Both the position numbers and the translations under genes were made by a program. A DNA stretch of 11,832 bases from JAGMCF01 sp964398885. GTDB taxonomy: Bacteria > Cloacimonadota > Cloacimonadia > JGIOTU-2. Shown one piece after another: positions 6,155 through 11,832 of this stretch (positions within the stretch are counted from its first letter, which is position 1; each line of letters opens with the position of its first letter). The DNA lies in the NCBI GenBank assembly GCA_964398885.1, contig CAYNOU010000071.1, positions 1-11,832 on the forward strand, read 5' to 3'. The notes beneath the pieces were generated by a model, which was not told the origin of the DNA, did no database searches, and saw nothing but the letters and a program-made list of their open reading frames with translations.

Positions 6155-6901
6155 TTATTTCTCTAATTCATCCATCAAAGTTTGAGAAAGAATGTCTATA
6201 GAAACTTTCTCGTTTATAACTCCATTTTTTACCGTAGAAATTTTACCTGTATTTTCTGAAACTATTATTACCAATGCATCTGTCTGCTCTGAAATGCCAA
6301 TTCCTGCTTGATGACGAGTTCCATATTTTTTTATGTATTTACTTTGTGTTGTTAAAGGTAATATTACTTTTGCTGCTACAATACGATTATTTTTAATAAC
6401 TATCGCCCCATCATGGAGGATTGTTTTTTTATTAAAGATTGTGAGAATCAATTTTTCAGATATTTCAGCATTGATAATTTCTCCGGTTGCTATGTAATCG
6501 TCTATGCCAACTTTATTTACAATTACAAATATCCCACCAATTTTATTGTATGCCATAGTTCTTATTGAGTTTAATAATTCTGTAAATTGGTGAGTATCCT
6601 TAGGTGGAAAAATTGAATGGAAAAAAGGTTTCTGTCCAAACTTGATTAATGCTGTTCTGATTTCTGCCTGAAAGAGTACTATGATGCCAATAACCCAAAA
6701 ATCTTTAATAATATTTATAACTGAACCAAGAAGAGTAAGATTAAGTAATTGTGCAATTGAATAGAATATAAAAATAAGAATTAGACCCCAGAGAACCTGA
6801 TATGTTTTTGTTCCACGAACAAGTAAGATTACTCTATAAAATATGTATCCAACTATTATAATATCAAATATATCTAAAACTTTCGGAACCAGAAAACTCA
6901 T
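6155..6901 (-). CDS. cdaA: Diadenylate cyclase, CdaA/DacA type
   Basis: CdaA joins two ATP into cyclic di-AMP, a second messenger for osmotic, potassium and cell wall control, at the inner membrane. The 248 residues begin with three hydrophobic helices (about 12-28, 35-58 and 62-78), then the DAC domain. The domain has LFQAEIR (76-82), the ATP-site motif HDGA with D164-A166, and GTRHQAGIGISEQTDA (194-209). The usual catalytic RHR motif reads R196-H197-Q198 here, so the third residue is substituted. Its start overlaps the folP stop by four bases (ATGA), and AAAGGGG lies just upstream inside folP, so the two are probably translationally coupled. A folP-cdaA pair is also known in Bacteroidetes. 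Identity is secure; full activity is inferred. Confidence 0.93.
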   Translation of the reverse strand: MSFLVPKVLDIFDIIIVGYIFYRVILLVRGTKTYQVLWGLILIFIFYSIAQLLNLTLLGSVINIIKDFWVIGIIVLFQAEIRTALIKFGQKPFFHSIFPPKDTHQFTELLNSIRTMAYNKIGGIFVIVNKVGIDDYIATGEIINAEISEKLILTIFNKKTILHDGAIVIKNNRIVAAKVILPLTTQSKYIKKYGTRHQAGIGISEQTDALVIIVSENTGKISTVKNGVINEKVSIDILSQTLMDELEK

Positions 6902-8103
6902 CTATCCCCTTTCTTAAGATGATTTAGCATCCTTACTAATTTTTTATGAGGAGCAACTTCATGTACTCTTATAATATTAACTTTATTGAGAATAGAGTAA
7001 GCGTTTATTGCTAAGGTGCCTTCTAATCTTTGGTCTATCTCAGCATTAAGTATTTTTCCAATAAAACTCTTATTTGAGCAGCCAAGTAGTATTGGCTTTC
7101 CAAGGCAGCGGAATTCTTCTATTCTGCGAATGATTTTAAAATTGTCCTCTAATCGTTTACCAAAACCAAGACCAGGGTCAATGATTATATTCTTTTCTTT
7201 AATACCAGCATTAGTTGCTATTTTTATTGATTCTGCCAGGTATTCTAAAATCTCTTCAATAACATCATCGTAAATAGGATTAACTTGCATATCTTTAGGA
7301 GTTCCTTTAATATGCATAAGCACAAGAGGGACATCAGGAAATTTGGCAACTGTGCCTGCCATCTTGTCATCAAAACGGAGTGCACTAATATCATTCACCA
7401 TATGAACTCCTACCTCAAGAGCAGCTTTTGCAACTTGTGATTTATAAGTATCAATAGAAAAAGGAAAATCAAATTTTTTAGTTGCCTTTTCTATGATTGG
7501 CAAGACCCTTGAAAGTTCCTCATCCGGAGAAATTTCTTTAGAATAAGGACGAGTAGATTGTCCACCTATATCAATTATATCAGCCCCTTCTGCTATCATT
7601 TTTTCAATCTGATTTACTGCGGAATCCAATGCAGTATATTTGCCGCCATCATAGAAAGAATCAGGAGACACATTGAGTATTCCCATAATTAGAGTACGAT
7701 TTAGACTTAATATATGACCCCTTACATTTAGATATTTTTCCTGACTATCCATCTCTATTTTTAGCAGTTGGTTAATTGATTTACAGATTTCTGGGATTTC
7801 AAAGATATCTTGACGCGATAATTTTTCTTGTAGAAGTTTGATATTTTGAATACTTCCCAAAATGATAACATCAGACCTATCAACTTTACCATTTACAACT
7901 CCTCTTGCAACAGCAGCATCTCCACCAAGACTTAGCATATTTTGTTTAATAATATTTGCTGCACCTGTTTTGATGTTCTTTAATTTCATGGCAATACAAT
8001 TTGCTTTTTGCCACATAGACTTTATGCCCTGAGGGGTAACGCCTATCTTTTGAAATTCTTCAACAATGTCTTCTGACTTGTTTATTGACAGTATTCTGTT
8101 CAT
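6898..8103 (-). CDS. folP: Dihydropteroate synthase (long form)
   Basis: DHPS condenses p-aminobenzoate with the hydroxymethyl-dihydropterin pyrophosphate in folate synthesis and is the sulfonamide target. The TIM-barrel part is residues 135-395: LIMGILNVSPDSFYDGG (138-154), DIIDIGGQSTRP (175-186), SIDTY, VNDIS (236-240), MHIKGTPKDMQ (263-273), DPGLGFGK (309-316), LLGCSNKSFIG (339-349) and RVHEV (379-383). The first 130 or so residues form an extra N-terminal domain with a GGDAAVARGVV segment (60-70). Such a long form, about 400 residues against about 280 in E. coli, is known in several phyla. ATG 8103 directly follows GAAGAG, a tight spacing. It is the first gene of the folP-cdaA pair and may share folate chemistry with gcvT. 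Confidence 0.95.
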   Translation of the reverse strand: MNRILSINKSEDIVEEFQKIGVTPQGIKSMWQKANCIAMKLKNIKTGAANIIKQNMLSLGGDAAVARGVVNGKVDRSDVIILGSIQNIKLLQEKLSRQDIFEIPEICKSINQLLKIEMDSQEKYLNVRGHILSLNRTLIMGILNVSPDSFYDGGKYTALDSAVNQIEKMIAEGADIIDIGGQSTRPYSKEISPDEELSRVLPIIEKATKKFDFPFSIDTYKSQVAKAALEVGVHMVNDISALRFDDKMAGTVAKFPDVPLVLMHIKGTPKDMQVNPIYDDVIEEILEYLAESIKIATNAGIKEKNIIIDPGLGFGKRLEDNFKIIRRIEEFRCLGKPILLGCSNKSFIGKILNAEIDQRLEGTLAINAYSILNKVNIIRVHEVAPHKKLVRMLNHLKKGDR

Positions 8104-8286
8104 CTCTTCATAGAAAATAAGGATATAGAAATATATGGAGATAAGAAAATAATAGGATAAATTTTGGAGTATTTTATAAAATTTAAAACAATATTAATTC
8201 AATATTTTTAAAAGAAATAGAAATCTTAATTAGAATAATGTTTTAGGGAAAATATTTAATATGTTAGTTACTTATACCATATTTCT

Positions 8287-8316
8287 TTATACCCTTATAT
8301 CCACTTATACCCTTAT
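8287..8316. repeat. Short direct repeat after the aminotransferase gene
   Basis: TTATACCCTTAT occurs at 8287-8298 and 8305-8316, 18 bp apart, immediately next to the aminotransferase stop codon. TTATATCCAC lies between, and a looser variant, TTATACCATA, lies at 8273-8282. The rest of the 8104-8316 gap is AT-rich with no gene, and no clear terminator is seen. Confidence 0.5.
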
Positions 8317-9531
8317 TTACTTCTTTTTTGGATATTCTTTAATCGCTTTTGCAAGGTGCGGTACACCAATTTTAATTTGCTCTTCAGATGGATAGGAGAA
8401 GTTTATCCTCATTGTATTATGTCCGGAATTATCACAATAGAATGCAGAGCCAATCACGAAAGCCACATTATATTTTAATGCCCGTTCAAACAATTTGTCA
8501 GTATCAATATAATCAGGTACAGTAACAAGCAGGAACAATCCTCCTTCAGGTGTAGTCCATCTAACTCCTTTTGGCATATATTTTTCAAATGATTCTACCA
8601 TAAGGTCTCGCTTTTTATGATACATCTTTTTAATCTTTTCAATGTTTTTCTCTAAATATCCTTTTTCCAAAAATCGTCCAAGAATCCTCTGAGAAAATGC
8701 TGGGGAGCACAAGTCTGTAGATTGTTTTGCTACAACCAGTTTATTTATAATGTCAGGATGCGCAAGAACCCATCCTATACGAAATCCTGGAGCGAGTATT
8801 TTAGAAAATGTGCCAAGAAGTATTATCTGGTTTTGGTCATCCAGACTATAAATAGAAGGCACAGGCTTTCCCTCAAAACGTAATTCGCGATATGGACTAT
8901 CTTCAAGAATCAGTACATTAAATTCGTGTGAGATTTCAATGATTTCTTTTCGTCTTTTCAAACTCATAGTCATACCTGCTGGGTTTTGGAAATCTGGAAC
9001 GATATAAATAAATTTTGGCTTCTCGCCCCTGGATTTTAATTCCAAAAGTTTTTGGCGGAGTACAGTAGCACTCATTCCTTCTTCATCTTGAGGAACTCCA
9101 ATCATATCCGCTCCATAGGCATTGAAAGCTCCAAGACCGCCTACATAGGATGGTAATTCTACAATTACTTTATCCCCGCGATCAATAAAAATCTTAGCAA
9201 CCAAGTCCAAACCTTGTTGAGAGGCAGTGGTAATAAGAATATTATCTTCGTTAACTTGCATTCCTTCTTTAATTGAGTGTTTGACCAACTCTTTTTTTAG
9301 TATTTGGTCGCCTTCTGTGGCACTATACTGGAGAGCTATTTTTGGCTCATTTTCCATTACTTCATAAATAATCTCTTTTAAATCTTCTACTGGAAATGAT
9401 TTTGGCGAGGGCAAACCTCCGGCAAATGATATAATTTCTGGCTTTGCTGTGAGCTTAAGTAATTCTCTTATTACAGATTTTTTCATTCCCCTCGCATTTG
9501 TTGATAATATGTCCTCAAGTTTTGTAATCAT
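8317..9531 (-). CDS. PLP-dependent aminotransferase, LysN/MocR type (2-aminoadipate aminotransferase-like)
   Basis: This is a fold-type I, class I/II aminotransferase of 404 residues. It moves amino groups between an amino acid and a 2-oxo acid using pyridoxal phosphate, in the cytoplasm. Visible elements are FAGGLPSPKSFP (36-47), LQYSATEG (67-74), ITTASQQGLDLV (100-111), PDFQNPAG (179-186) with the cofactor-binding Asn183, LEDSPYREL (209-217), the Schiff-base lysine K244 in GTFSKILAPGFRIGW, and the carboxylate-binding Arg375 in MRINFS. The order and wording resemble Thermus LysN, a broad 2-aminoadipate/leucine/aromatic transaminase, so the substrate is not fixed. AAAGGAG stands at a normal distance upstream of ATG 9531. 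The saccharopine dehydrogenase-like tail at the left edge is a second possible lysine-route gene, but it is 8 kb away and on the other strand. Confidence 0.88.
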   Translation of the reverse strand: MITKLEDILSTNARGMKKSVIRELLKLTAKPEIISFAGGLPSPKSFPVEDLKEIIYEVMENEPKIALQYSATEGDQILKKELVKHSIKEGMQVNEDNILITTASQQGLDLVAKIFIDRGDKVIVELPSYVGGLGAFNAYGADMIGVPQDEEGMSATVLRQKLLELKSRGEKPKFIYIVPDFQNPAGMTMSLKRRKEIIEISHEFNVLILEDSPYRELRFEGKPVPSIYSLDDQNQIILLGTFSKILAPGFRIGWVLAHPDIINKLVVAKQSTDLCSPAFSQRILGRFLEKGYLEKNIEKIKKMYHKKRDLMVESFEKYMPKGVRWTTPEGGLFLLVTVPDYIDTDKLFERALKYNVAFVIGSAFYCDNSGHNTMRINFSYPSEEQIKIGVPHLAKAIKEYPKKK

Positions 9532-9690
9532 TACTACTCCTTTTGCTTTTTCGTTTAGTTTAGTTGCATTTTCAAAAAAATATATGTCAAGAATTATTCA
9601 ATTTATCGTAACTAATAGTAAATATTTTAAAGAGAATATTAATTTAATCAGGTATAATTTTCATTTTTTTATGAGATATTGTAAATAATT

Positions 9691-9774
9691 TTGATTTACC
9701 TCAACTCGTTTAGATATACAGATTATTATAAAATATAGCAATTAAAACAATATTATCTAACGGGGTGAGGTAAA
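9691..9774 (+). promoter_or_regulatory. Possible promoter and inverted repeat upstream of the small basic gene
   Basis: The 290-bp gap between the divergent aminotransferase and small gene holds a weak sigma-70-like pair, TTGATT (9691-9696) and TATACA (9715-9720), with an 18-bp spacer. A 9-bp perfect inverted repeat, TTTACCTCA (9695-9703) with TGAGGTAAA (9766-9774), encloses the -10 box. In such AT-rich DNA promoter-like hexamers arise by chance, so this is tentative. The remainder of the gap shows nothing else. Confidence 0.3.
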
Positions 9775-9822
9775 AAAACTCCTATTTTGCAGTCTCATTA
9801 AAAAATATAGAAAGGAGTCATT

Positions 9823-10083
9823 ATTGCTGAAGTCAAAACAAAAACAGTTTCCATGTCTATTCATAAGAAAGAAATGGCGGCGAAAAGGAAGAGTAAGGCG
9901 GTAACAAAAGTGGATGCACTTTCTGCCGAAGGAGTCGTCAAAGAAACGAACAATCTGAAATTGGATATTAGTAAGATGTTAAACATACTTGCAAATAAAC
10001 TGGGAGATTGTGAAAAAACTAAAATATATCATATTACACAGTCTCAGGGAATTGGGGACGAGAAGATTTACAAAAAAATATAA
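9823..10083 (+). CDS. Small basic hypothetical protein, probable ATT start
   Basis: I do not recognise this protein. From ATT 9823 it would have 86 residues, with a lysine-rich N-terminal third (VSMSIHKKEMAAKRKSKAV) and an amphipathic stretch (LDISKMLNILANKLGD) that may be helical. There is no signal peptide or membrane segment. A strong ribosome binding site, AAAGGAG (9811-9817), lies 5 bases before ATT 9823, with an adjacent ATT at 9820. The first in-frame ATG (9853) has no ribosome site, and the TTG at 9824 is out of frame and soon stops. ATT starts are rare but known, for example in infC. ACTCCT (9778-9783) can pair with AGGAGT (9813-9818) and could hide the ribosome site. The basic head could bind nucleic acid, but that is a guess. 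It could also be a gene remnant. Confidence 0.45.
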   Translation: MAEVKTKTVSMSIHKKEMAAKRKSKAVTKVDALSAEGVVKETNNLKLDISKMLNILANKLGDCEKTKIYHITQSQGIGDEKIYKKI

Positions 10084-10108
10084 GTGTAAAAATAAAAATG
10101 GGAATAAC

Positions 10109-10139
10109 ATATATCAGAATGATATATTAATATATCAGA
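10109..10139. promoter_or_regulatory. Operator-like array of ATATATCA half-sites
   Basis: ATATATCA (10109-10116) and TGATATAT (10120-10127) form an inverted pair. ATATATCAGA recurs at 10130-10139, exactly 21 bp (two helical turns) from its copy at 10109-10118. GATATATTAATATATC (10121-10136) is a perfect 16-nt palindrome. The array lies about 125-155 bp upstream of the start predicted from the sigma-54 promoter, the usual place for a bacterial enhancer-binding protein. AT-rich composition makes chance symmetry possible. Confidence 0.4.
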
Positions 10140-10235
10140 TTTATAGAAATCACATTGAAAAATGAAATATTCGTTGCACATCCTGAATATAGGTAATCAA
10201 CGGTATGGAAGTAAATTAACGCACATTTTATCTTT

Positions 10236-10254
10236 TTGGCACAGAAATTGCTTT
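10236..10254 (+). promoter_or_regulatory. Sigma-54 (RpoN) promoter
   Basis: TTGGCAC AGAAA TTGCTTT matches the sigma-54 consensus TGGCAC-N5-TTGC. The invariant GG (10238-10239) and GC (10250-10251) are separated by exactly 10 bases. Transcription should start near 10263 and produce a leader of about 213 nt before the PDZ-protein gene. It would need an ATP-driven enhancer-binding activator, possibly at the half-site array upstream. Confidence 0.75.
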
Positions 10255-10288
10255 ATAAAAAGGTAAAGATAATAATGGAGGTGCCAAA

Positions 10289-10363
10289 ATGAAAAGGTAT
10301 TCAATATTAAAAATCTGGCGCAGGCGAGTTGCATTATATAACTTACCCAGGAAATTAACTTAG
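10289..10363 (+). CDS. 24-residue leader peptide ORF
   Basis: A strong Shine-Dalgarno sequence, GGAGGT (10277-10282), stands 6 bases before ATG 10289. The ORF encodes MKRYSILKIWRRRVALYNLP plus RKLT and ends at TAG 10361-10363. It is strongly basic (eight Lys/Arg) with scattered hydrophobic residues. It lies about 26 bases after the predicted sigma-54 start. Its stop codon falls inside the first arm of a hairpin, so ribosome movement would affect RNA folding. It could be a regulatory leader or a real small protein. Confidence 0.45.
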   Translation: MKRYSILKIWRRRVALYNLPRKLT

Positions 10364-10411
10364 CTTCTCCCAAGCTAATGAGCCGGCTCTTAAAAAGCAG
10401 TTAAGTTAATT
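10353..10411 (+). promoter_or_regulatory. Two mutually exclusive hairpins in the PDZ-protein leader
   Basis: The long stem pairs AATTAACTTAGCT (10353-10365) with AGTTAAGTTAATT (10399-10411), 13 pairs including one G-U. The competing hairpin pairs TTAGCTT (10360-10366) with AAGCTAA (10372-10378) around a CTCCC loop. They share 10360-10365, so only one can form at a time. GAGCCGGCTC (10380-10389) is a perfect palindrome lying inside the long stem's loop. The leader peptide stop is within the shared arm. No U-tract follows directly, so any control would not be plain intrinsic termination. Confidence 0.45.
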
Positions 10412-10447
10412 ATAAGGGTAAAGTAAATAGTAAAAAAACAAAAAATA

Positions 10448-10470
10448 TCCCGTTCAATCGGGAAAAGGAG
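10448..10470 (+). promoter_or_regulatory. Hairpin abutting the PDZ-gene ribosome binding site
   Basis: TCCCG (10448-10452) pairs with CGGGA (10459-10463) around TTCAAT. The ribosome binding site AAAAGGAG (10463-10470) starts at the last paired base and remains free. The arms resemble the TCCCGA/TCGGGA repeats elsewhere in the window. It may shield the 5' side of the ribosome site or be only a repeat remnant. Confidence 0.35.
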
Positions 10471-10475
10471 AAAAA

Positions 10476-11702
10476 ATGAAAAAATTAACACTAATCTTAG
10501 TAGCCTTGTTTCTGATGTCCACAGGTATCTTTGTTCATAATACCGTGTGGGCACAAGAACCAAATGAAGAGGTTGAAAAAGCCTTAGAAGAGGCTGGTAA
10601 AGAGGTAGAAGAAGCTATGCAAGAGGTGGAAGAAAGTCTCTCTGAAATATCCCCATTATCTGAAATAGAGATTGTAGAAAAGATCGAGTCTGCTGAAACA
10701 CCTTTTATGGGTGTCTATCTTGATGACATTGACTTTGAAGATGCTTATGAAATGCATTATGATTATAATTATGGTGTACTTTTAGATGGGGTTGTAAAAG
10801 GCGGTCCTGCGGATAAAGCCGGATTAATGAAAGGCGATATCATTATGGAATTTGGTGGCGTCAAAGCAAGATATGAAGACCGACTGACAAGTCTGATCAA
10901 AAGCAAACATGTAGGTGACAAAGTTGAAGTTAAATTCTTCCGGGATGAAAATATCATGAAAACAACTGTGATTCTTGGCTCCAGAAAGCCCCCAAAAGAA
11001 GAAGAGTATGAAGAAATTACAAAAGAAGGAGAAGTTATTCGCAAAAAGAAACTGTCTGCTGGTTTGGGTGGTGGAAGCTGGATTCCTGTTTGGTATGTTC
11101 CAAAGGATAAATTTGAAGATGTTAATGATATCATTACTGATTGTGGTTTTACAAAATTAAGAGAGGATGGACTCTTTCTTAACGGTGGTGGTGGAAAAGG
11201 TCCTATCGGAAAAGGATGGTTTATAGGTGGTATGGGAGCTGGATATTCTATTGATAGAAAAATAATTAATGATACTACTGGTGTAAAAAGAATGAAATAT
11301 TCAACAGGTTATGGCGGTGTAACTCTGGATAAAAGAATCCCTCTTTCACGAAAATTGATTCCCGCAATTGGATTTATGCTTGGTTGGGGTGGTCATACCT
11401 TAGAATTCTCAAATATAGGTGAAACTTATGTTTGGGATAGTCTTGATACTCAATTTACAAGCTCAAAAAACAACTATATCAAAATTGATAAACAATATAT
11501 TCTATTTCAACCTAAAATTGCATGCATATATAAAATCAATTCCTGGCTTGGCATAAGAGCAGAAGCTGGTTATATGCTTAGTTATTCCTATCATAGTGGT
11601 TGGAATGCAAAATTATGTGATGACACTTTTGAAATAAAAAATTCTCCAGAAACCTCTTATGATGGATACACATTCACCATTGGTCCCTGGTTTGGATTCT
11701 AA
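10476..11702 (+). CDS. Secreted PDZ-domain protein with a barrel-like C-terminal half
   Basis: The 408-residue product starts with a Sec signal peptide: MKK, a hydrophobic core (4-20), and a likely cut after VWA (residue 26). Residues 29-58 are a Glu-rich heptad-like helix that may form a coiled coil. Residues 75-168 are a PDZ domain, with the ligand loop YGVLLDGVVKGGPADKAGLM (99-118) and KGDIIMEFGG. A charged linker (171-192) leads to a Gly/aromatic-rich part (195-408) with alternating strands and a C-terminal Phe (GPWFGF), like outer-membrane beta-barrel proteins. There is no protease triad before the PDZ domain, so it is not a DegP/HtrA enzyme. It probably acts at the periplasm/outer membrane, binding peptide tails; the partner is unknown. 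The start is supported by AAAAGGAG six bases upstream. The sigma-54 promoter and leader structures suggest conditional expression. Confidence 0.8.
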   Translation: MKKLTLILVALFLMSTGIFVHNTVWAQEPNEEVEKALEEAGKEVEEAMQEVEESLSEISPLSEIEIVEKIESAETPFMGVYLDDIDFEDAYEMHYDYNYGVLLDGVVKGGPADKAGLMKGDIIMEFGGVKARYEDRLTSLIKSKHVGDKVEVKFFRDENIMKTTVILGSRKPPKEEEYEEITKEGEVIRKKKLSAGLGGGSWIPVWYVPKDKFEDVNDIITDCGFTKLREDGLFLNGGGGKGPIGKGWFIGGMGAGYSIDRKIINDTTGVKRMKYSTGYGGVTLDKRIPLSRKLIPAIGFMLGWGGHTLEFSNIGETYVWDSLDTQFTSSKNNYIKIDKQYILFQPKIACIYKINSWLGIRAEAGYMLSYSYHSGWNAKLCDDTFEIKNSPETSYDGYTFTIGPWFGF

Positions 11703-11719
11703 GCCCCTTCAATACTATT

Positions 11720-11755
11720 AGCCCCGTCTGAAAATCTTGGCGGGGCTTTCTTTAT
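11720..11755 (+). terminator. Intrinsic terminator after the PDZ-protein gene
   Basis: AGCCCCG (11720-11726) pairs with CGGGGCT (11741-11747) around a 14-nt loop and is followed by a T-rich run (TTCTTTAT), 17 bases after the stop codon. This is the clearest Rho-independent terminator in the window. Confidence 0.85.
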
Positions 11756-11775
11756 ATCCATTATTTAACATCTAT

Positions 11776-11796
11776 AAGGAGATGGATATGATATAA
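11776..11796 (+). other. Orphan ribosome binding site and start at the edge of a repeat
   Basis: AAGGAG (11776-11781) stands 6 bases before ATG 11788, but the frame is ATG-ATA-TAA and closes at once where the repeat array begins. This repeats the pattern at 3226-3263. It may be a gene start cut off by repeat insertion. Sequence beyond the window would be needed to see a displaced gene. Confidence 0.3.
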
Positions 11797-11798
11797 GC

Positions 11799-11826
11799 CA
11801 CTAACTGACACTAACTATCACGAACT
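11799..11826 (-). repeat. Decamer repeat array (AGTTAGTG/AGTTCGTG units)
   Basis: CACTAACT occurs at 11799-11806 and 11809-11816 and CACGAACT at 11819-11826, a period of exactly 10 bp. Read on the minus strand this is AGTTCGTG-AT-AGTTAGTG-TC-AGTTAGTG-GCT, the same unit and the same ending (GTGGCT) as the array at 403-431. It therefore belongs to the same dispersed family in the opposite orientation. Confidence 0.65.
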
Positions 11827-11832
11827 GATTTT

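Noticed and set aside
9449..9688. Plus-strand open frame over the aminotransferase start
   Set aside because: It lies mostly antisense to a well-supported gene and into AT-rich intergenic sequence, without a ribosome site or recognisable protein features.
10376..10398. Hammerhead ribozyme core
   Set aside because: CTAATGAG followed by a short stem resembles CTGATGAG, but the essential G is replaced by A and the GAAA element after the stem is missing.

Overview
The window is AT-rich bacterial DNA with a few GC-rich palindromic islands between genes. A secreted protein with a signal peptide and a C-terminal half ending in Phe like an outer-membrane barrel suggests a diderm (Gram-negative-type) organism. 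The dense intergenic palindromes, short tandem GTTCGTG-type repeats and gene content resemble uncultured phyla such as Cloacimonadota. That placement is an impression, not a computed result. No rRNA, tRNA, CRISPR array, transposase or phage gene was seen.

Left part, plus strand (1-3857): the last 38 codons of a probable saccharopine dehydrogenase-like gene; about 300 bp of palindromic repeats; a cofactor-independent phosphoglycerate mutase-like gene whose two halves are in swapped order (a circular permutation); gcvT; another repeat-rich gap; and gcvH. GcvT and GcvH are two of the four glycine cleavage proteins. The P-protein and L-protein are not in the window.

Middle part, minus strand (9531 down to 3999): a LysN/MocR-type aminotransferase, then folP and cdaA with overlapping stop and start codons, then coaE, then a 12-helix-type MFS transporter. 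FolP makes dihydropteroate for folate, which is also the C1 carrier used by GcvT. CdaA makes c-di-AMP. CoaE finishes coenzyme A. The coaE gene is bracketed by mobile-looking palindromic elements, one of which supplies an apparent N-terminal extension.

Right part, plus strand (9823-11832): a small basic protein probably starting at a rare ATT codon; a regulatory region with three operator-like half-sites, a textbook sigma-54 promoter, a 24-codon leader ORF and two mutually exclusive hairpins; then a secreted PDZ-domain protein with a barrel-like C-terminal half, ended by a clear intrinsic terminator. The window closes with a decamer repeat array just after an orphan ribosome binding site.

The most unusual item is the circularly permuted phosphoglycerate mutase. 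All seven metal/nucleophile ligands can be found, but in rotated order, and two substrate-pocket loops are changed. The second is the sigma-54/leader-peptide control region upstream of the PDZ protein.
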